64,000 bases of DNA from an uncultured Gilliamella sp. (GCA_946482005.1 CAMLPV010000004.1:62001-126000); one strand, 5' to 3'; counted from the first letter of the stretch, positions 17,544-26,263 are shown. Translations and numbers: made by a program. The notes: generated by a model not told the origin, from the letters alone.

Positions 17544-18632
17544 ATGCTTAATTATCTTATTCGACGATTATTACTCATTATTCCTACGCTGTTTGTTATT
17601 TTAACGATTAACTTCTTTATTGTACAAGTAGCGCCAGGTGGCCCAGTTGATCAAGCATTAGCACTGATTGAAAATGGTCCAGAAGCAGGACAAGCTATTT
17701 TGCCGGGAGGTGATAATAGCGCTGTAAAATTGCAGCAACCTAAAAATGAGTCAACTTATCGAGGATCGCGCGGGCTTGATCCACAGATTGTGGCTATGAT
17801 CGAAAAACAGTACGGTTTTGATAAACCAATAATAGAACGTTATTTTGAAACATTAAAAAAATATGTCATGTTCGATTTTGGTAATAGCTTTTTTAAAAGT
17901 GAATCTGTAATAGGTTTAATTATTAAAAGTTTACCTGTTTCGATTTCACTCGGCCTTTGGAGTACCCTCATTGTCTATCTTATTTCGATTCCTTTAGGGA
18001 TCCGCAAAGCAGTTAAAGATGGATCAGCTTTTGATTTTTGGTCAAGTACGTTAATCATTATTGGCTATGCGATACCCGCTTTTTTATTGGCGGTGTTACT
18101 CATTGTGCTGTTTGCGGGTGGAAGTTATTGGGATATTTTCCCATTACGAGGATTAGTATCCAACCATTTTGAGCAGCTCGATTTTTGGGGTAAGGTAAAA
18201 GATTATGCTTGGCATATCTGTTTACCGACTATTGCAATGGTGATCAGTGGTTTTGCATCGTTAACCATGCTAACCAAAAATTCATTTTTAGATGAAATCC
18301 GTAAACAATATGTCATAACCGCTAGAGCCAAAGGTCTAAGCGAACGACAAATTCTTTATAAACATGTATTTCGTAATGCAACTTTACTTATTGTATCCGG
18401 CTTTCCTGCTGCATTTGTCGGTATCTTATTTACCGGTTCGTTACTGATAGAAATTATTTTTTCACTCAATGGGCTTGGGCTATTGGGGTATGAGGCGATC
18501 ATTCAACGAGATTACCCGATTATTTTTGGCTCGTTGTATATTTTTACGTTAATCGGACTAATTGCTAAACTATTATCCGATTTATCTTATATGATAATTG
18601 ACCCACGCATAGACTTTGAGGCTCGCAATTGA
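17544..18632 (+). CDS. yejB: Peptide ABC transporter permease YejB
   Basis: 362 residues, one base after yejA. First TM at about residues 8-30 ([29 protein letters not shown], the usual OppB-type start). The permease core is at about 130-350, with the EAA loop [31 protein letters not shown] that contacts the ATPase. Forms the inner-membrane channel with YejE. Confidence 0.95.
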   Translation: MLNYLIRRLLLIIPTLFVILTINFFIVQVAPGGPVDQALALIENGPEAGQAILPGGDNSAVKLQQPKNESTYRGSRGLDPQIVAMIEKQYGFDKPIIERYFETLKKYVMFDFGNSFFKSESVIGLIIKSLPVSISLGLWSTLIVYLISIPLGIRKAVKDGSAFDFWSSTLIIIGYAIPAFLLAVLLIVLFAGGSYWDIFPLRGLVSNHFEQLDFWGKVKDYAWHICLPTIAMVISGFASLTMLTKNSFLDEIRKQYVITARAKGLSERQILYKHVFRNATLLIVSGFPAAFVGILFTGSLLIEIIFSLNGLGLLGYEAIIQRDYPIIFGSLYIFTLIGLIAKLLSDLSYMIIDPRIDFEARN

Positions 18633-19663
18633 TGACTAGTAATTACTCTATTAATCAGCAACGTTGGCAACGATTTAAACACAATCGGCGTGGATATTAT
18701 TCACTTTGGTTGTTCATGATTTTTTTTGTAATTAGCCTATTTTCTGATTTTATTGCTAACGATAAACCGATTTTTATTAAATATCAGGATAATTACTATT
18801 TACCTATTTTTCATTTTTATCCTGAAAGTGAATTCGGTGGACAATTTGATACTCAAACTAATTTTTTAGATCCGGCTGTGCAACATAAAATAGAAGCAGA
18901 TGGTTGGATTTTATGGCCTCTATTTCGTTATAGCTATAATACGTTAATTTATGATACGCCAAGCACTTTTCCAACTTCACCATCACTTTCTCATTGGTTA
19001 GGTACGACCGATGCTGGTTTTGATGTATTGGCAAATATATTATATGGCTTTCGTATCTCTATGTTCTTTGCCATTTTATTAACACTCTTTACCACGATTA
19101 TCTCAGTTATTATCGGTGCTGTTCAAGGTTATTATGGTGGCAAAGTTGATTTGATTGGACAACGTTTTATCGAAATTTGGTGTGGATTACCTGAGCTATT
19201 TGTGATTATTTTACTGGCGAGTATTTTACCCCTTGATTTTTGGTGGTTACTTGGAATAACAGTATTATTTGGTTGGATGGCTTTATCTGGAATTGTGCGT
19301 ACTGAATTTTTGCGTACCCGTAATTTTGATTATATCCGTGCCGCCAAAGCAATGGGTGTCGGCGACAGCAAAATTATGTTTCGTCATATTTTACCGAATG
19401 CAATGGTTGCAACATTAACATTTTTACCTTTTATTTTATGTGGTTCAATTACGACATTAACTTCTCTGGATTTTCTAGGTTTTGGTTTACCTATTGATTC
19501 GCCATCTCTTGGTCGTTTGTTGCTACAAGGTAAAAATAATTTGCAAGCACCTTGGCTTGGTATTAGTTCATTTTTAATTATTGCAACTTTGCTATCATTG
19601 CTCATTTTTATTGGTGAAGCAATCAGAGATGCTTTCGATCCAAACAAGGGAGTGTATCGATGA
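18632..19663 (+). CDS. yejE: Peptide ABC transporter permease YejE
   Basis: 343 residues from ATG 18632, which overlaps the yejB stop as TGATG; this is preferred to an upstream TTG. OppC-type permease: TM1 at about residues 22-40 followed by a large periplasmic loop. The core has the EAA motif RTRNFDYIRAAKAMGVGDSKIMFRHILPNAM. The end (EAIRDAFDPNKGVYR) is the family signature. Overlaps yejF by ATGA. Confidence 0.95.
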   Translation: MTSNYSINQQRWQRFKHNRRGYYSLWLFMIFFVISLFSDFIANDKPIFIKYQDNYYLPIFHFYPESEFGGQFDTQTNFLDPAVQHKIEADGWILWPLFRYSYNTLIYDTPSTFPTSPSLSHWLGTTDAGFDVLANILYGFRISMFFAILLTLFTTIISVIIGAVQGYYGGKVDLIGQRFIEIWCGLPELFVIILLASILPLDFWWLLGITVLFGWMALSGIVRTEFLRTRNFDYIRAAKAMGVGDSKIMFRHILPNAMVATLTFLPFILCGSITTLTSLDFLGFGLPIDSPSLGRLLLQGKNNLQAPWLGISSFLIIATLLSLLIFIGEAIRDAFDPNKGVYR

Positions 19664-21393
19664 GTTCTACTTTATTATCTGTTGAGGATTTAAGTATTGC
19701 TTTCAAACGTGATACACATTCACAATCGCGTGTTGTAAGCAATGTTAGTTTTAATATTGATGAACAAGAAACACTTGCTTTGGTTGGTGAGTCAGGTTCA
19801 GGCAAAAGCGTAACTGCGTTATCCATTTTACGTTTATTACGTAAAGAACAGGTGAGTTACCCAACGGGTGATATTTTATTTGAAGGGCAATCCTTGCTGC
19901 ATGCACCCGATAAAGAGCTTCGTAAAATTCGTGGTAATCAAATTAGTATGATTTTCCAAGAACCGATGGTATCGCTCAATCCATTACATACCGTTGAAAA
20001 GCAGCTTTATGAAGTACTTTCATTGCATCGTGGTATGCGGCCTAATGCTGCCCGTAGCGAAATTTTGCAATATCTTGATCGTGTTGGAATTAAAGAGCCT
20101 AAAAATAAATTATCTGCTTTTCCTCATCAGCTATCGGGTGGGGAGCGACAGCGAGTCATGATTGCCATGGCAATTCTAACTCATCCTAAATTATTAATTG
20201 CTGATGAACCTACCACCGCTTTAGATGTATCCGTACAAGCACAGATTATTCAATTACTTAAAGAGCTTAAAAATGAATTGAATATGAGTTTGTTATTTAT
20301 TTCGCATAACCTTGGTATTGTCAAAAAGTTAGCTGATAAAGTGGCCGTTATGCAACAAGGTAAAATTGTTGAATATAATAGTAAACAACGTATCTTTTTG
20401 CGTCCTGAACATGAATATACTCAAACTTTGCTAAATTCCGAACCAAGTGGTGATCCGGTTGTTTTGCCTCAAACGCCAGGAATATTGCTTAGCGTTAACC
20501 ATCTTAATGTTGATGTAATAACTAAAAAAAGGCTGTTTAGTCACGAACAAAAAAGAATTGTTGATAATGTAGGTTTGACGATACACCAAGGTGAAACAGT
20601 GGGTATTGTCGGTGAGTCGGGTTCAGGAAAAAGTACAACAGCTTTGGCTATTTTACGATTGATTAAATCTCAAGGTGAAATCTTATTTGATAGCCACCCA
20701 ATACAGAATTTAACGGGTAAAAAACTGTTACCATTTAGAAGCCGAATCCAAGTTGTGTTCCAAGATCCGTTTTCGTCACTCAATCCTCGTTTTAATGTTG
20801 AGCAAATTATTAGCGAAGGTTTAGTTACTCATAAAAAACTGAGTAAAAATGAACGTGAAAAAGCGGTAATTGAAATCATGCAAGAAGTCGGTCTCGATCC
20901 TGATTTACGTTTTCGTTATCCAACCGAATTTTCTGGGGGACAACGGCAACGTATTGCTATCGCTCGAGCATTAATTTTACAACCAGAATTATTGATTTTA
21001 GATGAACCAACTTCATCTTTAGATCATACTATTCAAAAGCAAATCATTGAGTTACTCAAATCTCTACAGGAAAAATATCAGCTTAGTTATCTCTTTATTA
21101 GTCATGATTTAGCACTAATATATTCAATATGTCATCAAGTCATTGTTATGAAAGATGCACAAATTGTCGAGCAAGGTTCACGAGAAAAGATCTTTTATTC
21201 TTGCGAACATGAATACACCAAAGCGTTACTGTCATTTTTAGATAAACCTCATCGCAGAGGAAGCAGAACCCTCATTCATGCTGATAAAGCTGAAAAAATA
21301 GAAAAGGGTGATCACAAAAATGATAATTCACAAAATCAAAAACAAGAAAAAAAGGTCGATTGGGAAAATGCGTTATTAATGCGCAAAAAATAG
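19660..21393 (+). CDS. yejF: Peptide ABC transporter ATPase YejF (two ABC domains)
   Basis: 577 residues with two complete ATPase domains. Domain 1: Walker A GESGSGKS near residue 43, signature LSGGERQRV, Walker B LLIADEPTTALD. Domain 2: GESGSGKST near residue 322, signature FSGGQRQRI, LLILDEPTSSLD. This corresponds to OppD and OppF fused. The C-terminus has a polar lysine-rich tail (about 545-577) beyond the usual end. It powers import by YejABE; start overlaps yejE. Confidence 0.95.
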   Translation: MSSTLLSVEDLSIAFKRDTHSQSRVVSNVSFNIDEQETLALVGESGSGKSVTALSILRLLRKEQVSYPTGDILFEGQSLLHAPDKELRKIRGNQISMIFQEPMVSLNPLHTVEKQLYEVLSLHRGMRPNAARSEILQYLDRVGIKEPKNKLSAFPHQLSGGERQRVMIAMAILTHPKLLIADEPTTALDVSVQAQIIQLLKELKNELNMSLLFISHNLGIVKKLADKVAVMQQGKIVEYNSKQRIFLRPEHEYTQTLLNSEPSGDPVVLPQTPGILLSVNHLNVDVITKKRLFSHEQKRIVDNVGLTIHQGETVGIVGESGSGKSTTALAILRLIKSQGEILFDSHPIQNLTGKKLLPFRSRIQVVFQDPFSSLNPRFNVEQIISEGLVTHKKLSKNEREKAVIEIMQEVGLDPDLRFRYPTEFSGGQRQRIAIARALILQPELLILDEPTSSLDHTIQKQIIELLKSLQEKYQLSYLFISHDLALIYSICHQVIVMKDAQIVEQGSREKIFYSCEHEYTKALLSFLDKPHRRGSRTLIHADKAEKIEKGDHKNDNSQNQKQEKKVDWENALLMRKK

Positions 21394-21471
21394 TTGTACG
21401 TAAAGCTATGGTTGAATTTAGTTCACTGTTTGCCAATGGATGAATATTTATCTCTATTTATTAGGTTAGTT

Positions 21472-22329
21472 ATGAAAAAACAAACATTACCTTGTTCTAT
21501 AACACTTTGCACATTGTTACTTTCACCAACTGTAATGGCGTTAAGTTGTAGTGAAAATCTTACTCAAAATAGGGTTCAAGCAAATAATTATATTTTTCAA
21601 ATTTTGGATTTTATTGATTTACCCGCTCAAGGAATTAAACAAGAAGTTAGAACATCAACAACAATAATTAATAATCGTAATGAGTCAACAGCTAAACAGA
21701 TTCTCAATTATGATGAAAATGGATTAATTACTCAAAGCCAATATATTTTGTTCTCGGATGATAATAAACGTGTTTATTCCGAAAATTTGCAAAAAACAAC
21801 CGCCGGTTGGGAAAACTTTATTGAAGATCTGGAATATAAAACAAGCAGTATCATTCAATTTAAAACCGATGAACAAGGTAGAATCGTTGAGTCACAACAA
21901 GCAAAAAAAGCGTTAGACTTTATCTTCACTGAAACGGATAGTTACCAATATGATAGTAACAACTGTCTGATTAGCAAACAGGTACAATGGAAAGTTAAAG
22001 GGGTTGATGATGAGGGTAAATTTACCGGTGTTGATCAAAATGGTGCGTCATCTTATACCTTTAATTATCAACAACAGCAATTAGCTAAAGTTTTATATCA
22101 GTTCAGTAATAATACCCAAAATGAAACTAACTTTTCATATCAATACGATAATCAATATCGCTTAACTGCAATACAATCAGCTTATCTATCGGCAAACAAA
22201 GATGAAGTGAATTATACCACTCAATTCTTAACCTTTGATGGCAAAAACGATTGGCTCACCGCGACTAAAATAAGACACGATCAAAAAAATAAACAAACTA
22301 ATATTGTTAGAGAAATGACATATTACTGA
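21472..22329 (+). CDS. Secreted protein of unknown function with YD-like repeats
   Basis: 285 residues from ATG 21472, chosen because it gives a clean signal peptide (MKKQTLPCSITLCTLLLSPTVMA); the frame is open further upstream without one. The mature part is beta-rich, with recurring tyrosine-aspartate units (SYQYDSNNCLISKQVQW, FSYQYDNQYRLTAIQS) that resemble YD/RHS-type repeats. Probably periplasmic or surface-exposed. It follows yejF closely and may share its transcript; a terminator ends it. Confidence 0.6.
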   Translation: MKKQTLPCSITLCTLLLSPTVMALSCSENLTQNRVQANNYIFQILDFIDLPAQGIKQEVRTSTTIINNRNESTAKQILNYDENGLITQSQYILFSDDNKRVYSENLQKTTAGWENFIEDLEYKTSSIIQFKTDEQGRIVESQQAKKALDFIFTETDSYQYDSNNCLISKQVQWKVKGVDDEGKFTGVDQNGASSYTFNYQQQQLAKVLYQFSNNTQNETNFSYQYDNQYRLTAIQSAYLSANKDEVNYTTQFLTFDGKNDWLTATKIRHDQKNKQTNIVREMTYY

Positions 22330-22344
22330 TGTTTAACATTAATC

Positions 22345-22372
22345 AGCGTTATCCAACTGGATAACGCTTTTT
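22345..22372 (+). terminator. Strong terminator
   Basis: AGCGTTATCC (22345-22354), loop AACT, GGATAACGCT (22359-22368), then TTTT. Separates the yej unit from the convergent frd genes. Confidence 0.9.
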
Positions 22373-22402
22373 ATCGATTAATTATATCAAACTCTATTTT
22401 AG

Positions 22403-22759
22403 TTAACTTCGGACAAACAAAATATAAACGGCATGCATAGTCCATGCAAGGGCTAGCGCAACGGTAAGTATTTTTTCCCGTTTTGGATGGATATTATGCT
22501 GATGCAAAATAGTAATAATCTTCTGTAATGCGCACCAAATCGGCAATGAAATCATTAAAAATAAAAATAATTTACCAGTTTCTGTATTTGCTACTTTAAG
22601 TATATAAGAACGCGTTGTTGCATTACCAAAAGGAATAATGAATGCAATTATTATCATGATGGCTGGCAAAAATATCGCAGCCCATGTGCCACCTAAAACA
22701 AATAATCCTTTTGCAAGACTTCCCTTTGAATGTGTAGTTTGAATTTCTTGATTTTTCAT
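22403..22759 (-). CDS. frdD: Fumarate reductase membrane anchor subunit D
   Basis: 118 residues from the ATG at 22759 (E. coli FrdD: 119). Three TM helices: GLFVLGGTWAAIFLPAIMIIIAFIIPFG, LFLFLMISLPIWCALQKI and ILTVALALAWTMHAVYILFV. The GGTWAAIFLP and LPIWCAL...HQHNIHP motifs match FrdD. With FrdC it anchors the catalytic FrdAB dimer and binds menaquinol. A longer in-frame start exists but overlaps frdC; the internal ATG gives the family length. frdA and frdB are absent from the window. Confidence 0.85.
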   Translation of the reverse strand: MKNQEIQTTHSKGSLAKGLFVLGGTWAAIFLPAIMIIIAFIIPFGNATTRSYILKVANTETGKLFLFLMISLPIWCALQKIITILHQHNIHPKREKILTVALALAWTMHAVYILFVRS

Positions 22760-22773
22760 CGGATAAATACCAT

Positions 22774-23205
22774 CTATTTTAAAACAAATAACACTAAGCA
22801 AATTGAAATAGCTATTGTCACTAACCATAAACCGATAGTGAATAAATAATCTTGTGCTCTCTTATTTGATCTTGTTGAAAAAATAACTTTAGGGACTAAA
22901 TTAAACCAACTTATTGAATGACAAATAGCAACCAATAATGCTAGGCAATTGAGCACAACAACAAAAGGACTACGTAAAAAGAAGATAAAGCGGTAAAACT
23001 CATCTTGTCCCATATTATTGGTATACATGCATATTACGCCATACATTAACATTAAACTGCCCCAAAGTATCGCAAAGGGGATTAGTTTATTGATGATTGA
23101 CCAAAACCGAGATTGCTTTTGTGGCAAATCACTATATTCGGACTGATTACTGATATTACTTATATTGTTATATAATTGATAATTATCATTATTTTTTTTA
23201 ATCAT
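22774..23205 (-). CDS. frdC: Fumarate reductase membrane anchor subunit C
   Basis: 143 residues (E. coli FrdC: 131), the extra being a polar N-terminus. Three TM helices: FAILWGSLMLMYGVICMY, FLRSPFVVVLNCLALLVAICHSISWFNLVPK and FTIGLWLVTIAISICLVLFVL. The second carries the family pattern 'FLxxPxVVxxNxxxLxxAxxHxxxWFxLxPK'. It is first in its two-gene unit. Upstream is 640 bases of non-coding DNA where frdAB would normally be, so the catalytic subunits must be elsewhere or lost. Confidence 0.85.
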   Translation of the reverse strand: MIKKNNDNYQLYNNISNISNQSEYSDLPQKQSRFWSIINKLIPFAILWGSLMLMYGVICMYTNNMGQDEFYRFIFFLRSPFVVVLNCLALLVAICHSISWFNLVPKVIFSTRSNKRAQDYLFTIGLWLVTIAISICLVLFVLK

Positions 23206-23509
23206 AACTTTCTCAATGTGGGTAACATTTTTAGGTAATTAACGTTTTTAGAGTTTAATTAAGTATTATAAACACTAAGCTATCCAAATCGTCAAATTAA
23301 AGTCGCACATAATATCGGTTTTTGACCTAACAACACTAGGCAGAAAGTGCGTTAAAGGTCAATAGCCATAACATTAAAATATCGAGTTATCAGATAAATA
23401 GAAAGAGTAGATAAAAAAACAAAAAATTTAAAAAAAGAAGCTAAGCTCACATTTTTTAAGATTGATATTCGTTAAACTAATAATAATGTTTTATCTATTT
23501 AACTTTGAG
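23206..23509. other. Non-coding region upstream of frdC
   Basis: About 300 bases holding the frdCD promoter region. No remnant of frdB is recognisable by eye. Confidence 0.4.
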
Positions 23510-23588
23510 ATGAAAATCCCCACGAGAGTGGGGAACTGATTTTAATTATTACTTGCTATAGGTTTATCCCTATCAAGATAAGGAACAT
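23510..23588 (-). ncRNA. Mini-CRISPR: two degenerate I-E repeats and a 21-nt pseudo-spacer (crRNA-like guide)
   Basis: Read on the minus strand. Repeat 1 (23588-23560) is 29 nt with stem CCTTAT/ATAGGG, loop CTTG and 3' handle ATAAACCT. Repeat 2 (23538-23510) has stem CCCCAC/GTGGGG, loop TCTC. The array repeat at 30073 has CCCTGT/ACAGGG, loop ATAC, handle ATAAACCG. All three keep the 5+6+4+6+8 layout and all stems still pair, so both could be cut by Cas6e. The intervening 21 nt (23559-23539) start ATAGC and would be the guide. The processed RNA would be about 50 nt against 61 for a normal crRNA. Repeat 2 has lost its handle, as expected if only one guide is made. The guide matches two sites at 23632-23675. 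Transcription of this strand is not proven. Confidence 0.75.
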
Positions 23589-23631
23589 TGATTACAAATA
23601 ACAGTAGGATTGTAACATAAATAAATTTATT

Positions 23632-23678
23632 ATCATAATTATCACTAGCTATCTTATATAATTATTAATAGCTATCTT
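23632..23678 (+). promoter_or_regulatory. Tandem self-target sites of the crRNA-like guide over the cas-side promoter
   Basis: On the minus strand, site A (23652-23632) matches the guide at 17/21 (mismatches 6, 10, 18, 19). Site B (23675-23655) matches at 16/21 (mismatches 6, 8, 18, 20, 21). Each is preceded 5' by AAG (plus-strand CTT at 23653-23655 and 23676-23678), the classic I-E PAM. Site A contains CATAAT (23634-23639), 18 bases after TTGTAA (23610-23615). Site B contains a perfect TATAAT (23657-23662). Both -10 boxes face the 56-residue ORF and the Cascade genes, so Cascade bound here would block transcription. Two further TAGCTA motifs (23723, 23737) lack a usable PAM. Confidence 0.65.
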
Positions 23679-23841
23679 GCCTTTTTTGTTGTTAATTAGA
23701 AAATTTTATGTTAAATTAAAAATAGCTAAAACATACTAGCTATACATTATCAGCATTGCATGAAATAACTATCGATATAAGTACTCATTGAGTATACAGC
23801 ATCGCTAATATTTTCCAATTTTTTTATAAGGAGAAAGTTTT

Positions 23842-24012
23842 ATGTTTTTATTAAAAAAATTATTATCAATATGTAATTCTCTAGGAAATATGTTTAATTA
23901 CCGAAAAAATCGATGGGCAATTGAATTAATGCATATAACAAATGATCAAAAAATTCGATCGTATACTTTAAGTTTTGAAATCAATAAATCAGCTTCATAT
24001 AGAATTAAATGA
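23842..24012 (+). CDS. 56-residue ORF between the mini-CRISPR and cse1
   Basis: ATG 23842 follows AAGGAG (23828-23833) at good spacing. The product starts MFLLKKLLSICNSLGNMF, a short basic amphipathic segment, and then has a hydrophilic part (NRWAIELMHITNDQKIRSYTLSFEINKS). No family is recognised. It is the first reading frame behind the promoter that the crRNA-like guide appears to target and lies 69 bases before cse1. That position fits either a leader gene of the cas operon or a small toxin kept silent by Cascade (CreT-like). Coding is supported by the RBS and position only. Confidence 0.5.
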   Translation: MFLLKKLLSICNSLGNMFNYRKNRWAIELMHITNDQKIRSYTLSFEINKSASYRIK

Positions 24013-24027
24013 TTTAAGCTTAAACCG

Positions 24028-24056
24028 ATAAGCGGAATAATTTATATTTCGCTTAT
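24028..24056 (+). repeat. Hairpin between the 56-residue ORF and cse1
   Basis: ATAAGCGGAA (24028-24037) pairs with TTTCGCTTAT (24047-24056) with one G-U pair and a 9-base loop. It ends 14 bases before the cse1 ribosome binding site. It may be an RNA processing or attenuation element. No T-run follows. Confidence 0.6.
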
Positions 24057-24081
24057 TTCAAACTGGAAAAAGGAGTATAAA

Positions 24082-25608
24082 TTGCCTACTTTATCATTGT
24101 TAGACCATGAATGGATTCCTGTAAGACATTTTAATGGTCAGATAAGTAAAATTAAGCCCAGTCAGTTAATTGATGAAACCATTTCTGATTTAGCCTATTT
24201 TAGACCTGATTTTCAAGGTGCTGCATACCAATTTCTTATTGGTTTACTGCAAACTGCTTTTTACCCCAAAAATGATGATGAATGGTTAGACTATTGGGAT
24301 GAGGGTATACCCCAATCACAGCTAGATAAAGCATTTGAACAAATTAAACCAGCAATGCAATTTGGTGCTACTAAACCTGCTTTTATGCAAGACTTTACAC
24401 CATTAAATGGTAATAAAGTACCAATATCGGGTTTATTGGTTGAGGCACCTGGTGAAAATGCTTTAAAGAGAAATACAGATCATTTTATTAAGCGGGATTT
24501 TGTTAAGGCTATCTGCCCACATTGTGCAGTTATGGCATTATTTACTTTACAAACTAATGCCCCAGCAGGTGGACAAGGGCATCGAGTCGGTTTGCGAGGC
24601 GGAGGACCAATTACCACGTTAATAATGCCTGAGCTGAACTCGCCAACACCATTATGGAAAAAGTTATGGTTAAATGTAGTACCACTTAATGGTGATGAAA
24701 AACCACAACGCTATGATGAAACTGTCTTTCCATGGTTAAACAAAACCATAACCAGTGAACCGCCAAAAAATTTAAGTGTATATCCTGAACAAGCTAATTT
24801 TTGTCAAGCTTTTTGGGGCATGCCTCGCCGAATTGAGCTAGATTTTGACAATATAACGCAAGGCCATTGTGATCTTTGTGGTGAGGAGTCGTCTGAGCTT
24901 ATTAGCTATTATCAAACTAAAAATTATGGTGTTCAATATCAAAACTGGCGGCATCCTTTATCCCCTTATCGAACGGACAGTAAAACGGGAGCACCGATTG
25001 CCATCAAAGGTCAGCCTGGGGGGTTAATTTATCGCGATTGGTTAGGAATGGTTACTACTAATGATGATAACCAATCAGCTCAAGTTGTTAACGTTCATGA
25101 TTATCGTGACTTGGAATCTCACCAAGAATATCACCTTTGGTGTTTTGGTTATGATTTTGACAATATGAAAGCTCGCTGCTGGTATGAACATAACTTTCCG
25201 GTCTATCCAATATTTGCTGACCCAGATAGTGATATTAAAGAGTTAATTGCACTAGCACTTGAGTTTAGTAATGAAACTTTAAAAATACTACGTAAGGCCT
25301 TGGCTAGTATCAATAAACAATCAAGTTCCGTTGATATTGCTTATTGGAAAGAAACTGAAATACCTTTTTATGAATTTGTTACACAACTTATTGAACAAAA
25401 AGATAACCCAAATGGTCGCTTTCATTTTTTGTTAGGTTGGACAAATACCTTGTTAAAATATATCACCCAAATTTACGATAAAGCTGCTTTTTCAGATCCA
25501 GATCAACAGATGATCAATTCTGAAAAAATTAGTACAAGAGTAAAATTACTTAAAGATTTTAACAAACTTAAAAATATCAAAAAGATTAAAAATAATAAAC
25601 CGTCTTGA
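24082..25608 (+). CDS. casA: Cascade large subunit Cse1 (CasA, Cas8e)
   Basis: 508 residues from TTG 24082, preceded by AAGGAG at 24070-24075. N-terminus SLLDHEWIPVRHFNGQISKIKPSQLI is the family start. A zinc-site pattern appears twice (CPHC, residues about 149-152, and CDLCGEE near 265). RVGLRGGGPITTLI is the glycine-rich loop region linked to PAM recognition in this family. Cse1 reads the PAM, positions target DNA and recruits Cas3. First cas gene of the operon. Confidence 0.95.
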   Translation: MPTLSLLDHEWIPVRHFNGQISKIKPSQLIDETISDLAYFRPDFQGAAYQFLIGLLQTAFYPKNDDEWLDYWDEGIPQSQLDKAFEQIKPAMQFGATKPAFMQDFTPLNGNKVPISGLLVEAPGENALKRNTDHFIKRDFVKAICPHCAVMALFTLQTNAPAGGQGHRVGLRGGGPITTLIMPELNSPTPLWKKLWLNVVPLNGDEKPQRYDETVFPWLNKTITSEPPKNLSVYPEQANFCQAFWGMPRRIELDFDNITQGHCDLCGEESSELISYYQTKNYGVQYQNWRHPLSPYRTDSKTGAPIAIKGQPGGLIYRDWLGMVTTNDDNQSAQVVNVHDYRDLESHQEYHLWCFGYDFDNMKARCWYEHNFPVYPIFADPDSDIKELIALALEFSNETLKILRKALASINKQSSSVDIAYWKETEIPFYEFVTQLIEQKDNPNGRFHFLLGWTNTLLKYITQIYDKAAFSDPDQQMINSEKISTRVKLLKDFNKLKNIKKIKNNKPS

Positions 25609-25628
25609 TAGCATGTAGGGAGAACAAC

Positions 25629-26258
25629 ATGTCAGATACTACCCCAAAAGAGCTGATAATCTTAAATGATAACCATAAAAAGATTATTGATGAATGGTTT
25701 TCTATGTTGCAGCAACGGCAAGGTAAATTCAATGGTATTACTTATAATGGACGCAAATTGCGGGCTGAATTACGTCGAAATTCATTATATGAATTAATAT
25801 GTTCACAAGCTGGCTACAGGATTTTAGCTGATAAACTTATTAATAACGACAGTAAATTAGCTAAAACAGAAGTTCATTATTATGCATTACGGATATTTGC
25901 CAATGTAGCAGCTTTTGCAGAAAAGAATAATGATAAATCGCCATTTGCTACACAATTGAGTGAAAAAATTAATGGAGGCGAACGTAATTATTTAACTGAA
26001 CTGCGATTTGAACGCCTTCTTGCCAGTGAAAACCCTGATGAATTTTGTCAACGTTTAATTCGTGCTGTTAAGTTGCGAGGTGAAAAAGGGGTTAATCTAA
26101 CTTCCCTTGCTGATGGCATCTTTTTATGGATGCAAGAGTGGGATGCACGTGAACATGGTTGGCCAGCTGATACTAACCCATTTAAACGCCTTTCTGTTCG
26201 TTGGGAAATGGACTACTTTTCAATTAAAAATAATACTAATACTAATACTAAGGAATAA
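25629..26258 (+). CDS. casB: Cascade small subunit Cse2 (CasB, Cas11)
   Basis: 209 residues from ATG 25629 (GGGAG upstream), preferred to an upstream start overlapping cse1. All-helical, basic. Typical blocks: YNGRKLRAELRRNSLYE and LTELRFERLLASENPDEFCQRLIRAVKLRGEKGVNLTSLADGIFLW. It forms the dimer along the Cascade belly that steadies the R-loop. Confidence 0.93.
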   Translation: MSDTTPKELIILNDNHKKIIDEWFSMLQQRQGKFNGITYNGRKLRAELRRNSLYELICSQAGYRILADKLINNDSKLAKTEVHYYALRIFANVAAFAEKNNDKSPFATQLSEKINGGERNYLTELRFERLLASENPDEFCQRLIRAVKLRGEKGVNLTSLADGIFLWMQEWDAREHGWPADTNPFKRLSVRWEMDYFSIKNNTNTNTKE

Positions 26259-26263
26259 TCATC

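Noticed and set aside
23510-23538. Simple terminator instead of a CRISPR-like repeat (CCCCAC/GTGGGG hairpin)
   Set aside because: Not followed by a proper T-run. It matches the 29-nt repeat geometry and is paired with a second repeat-like unit that carries the crRNA handle.
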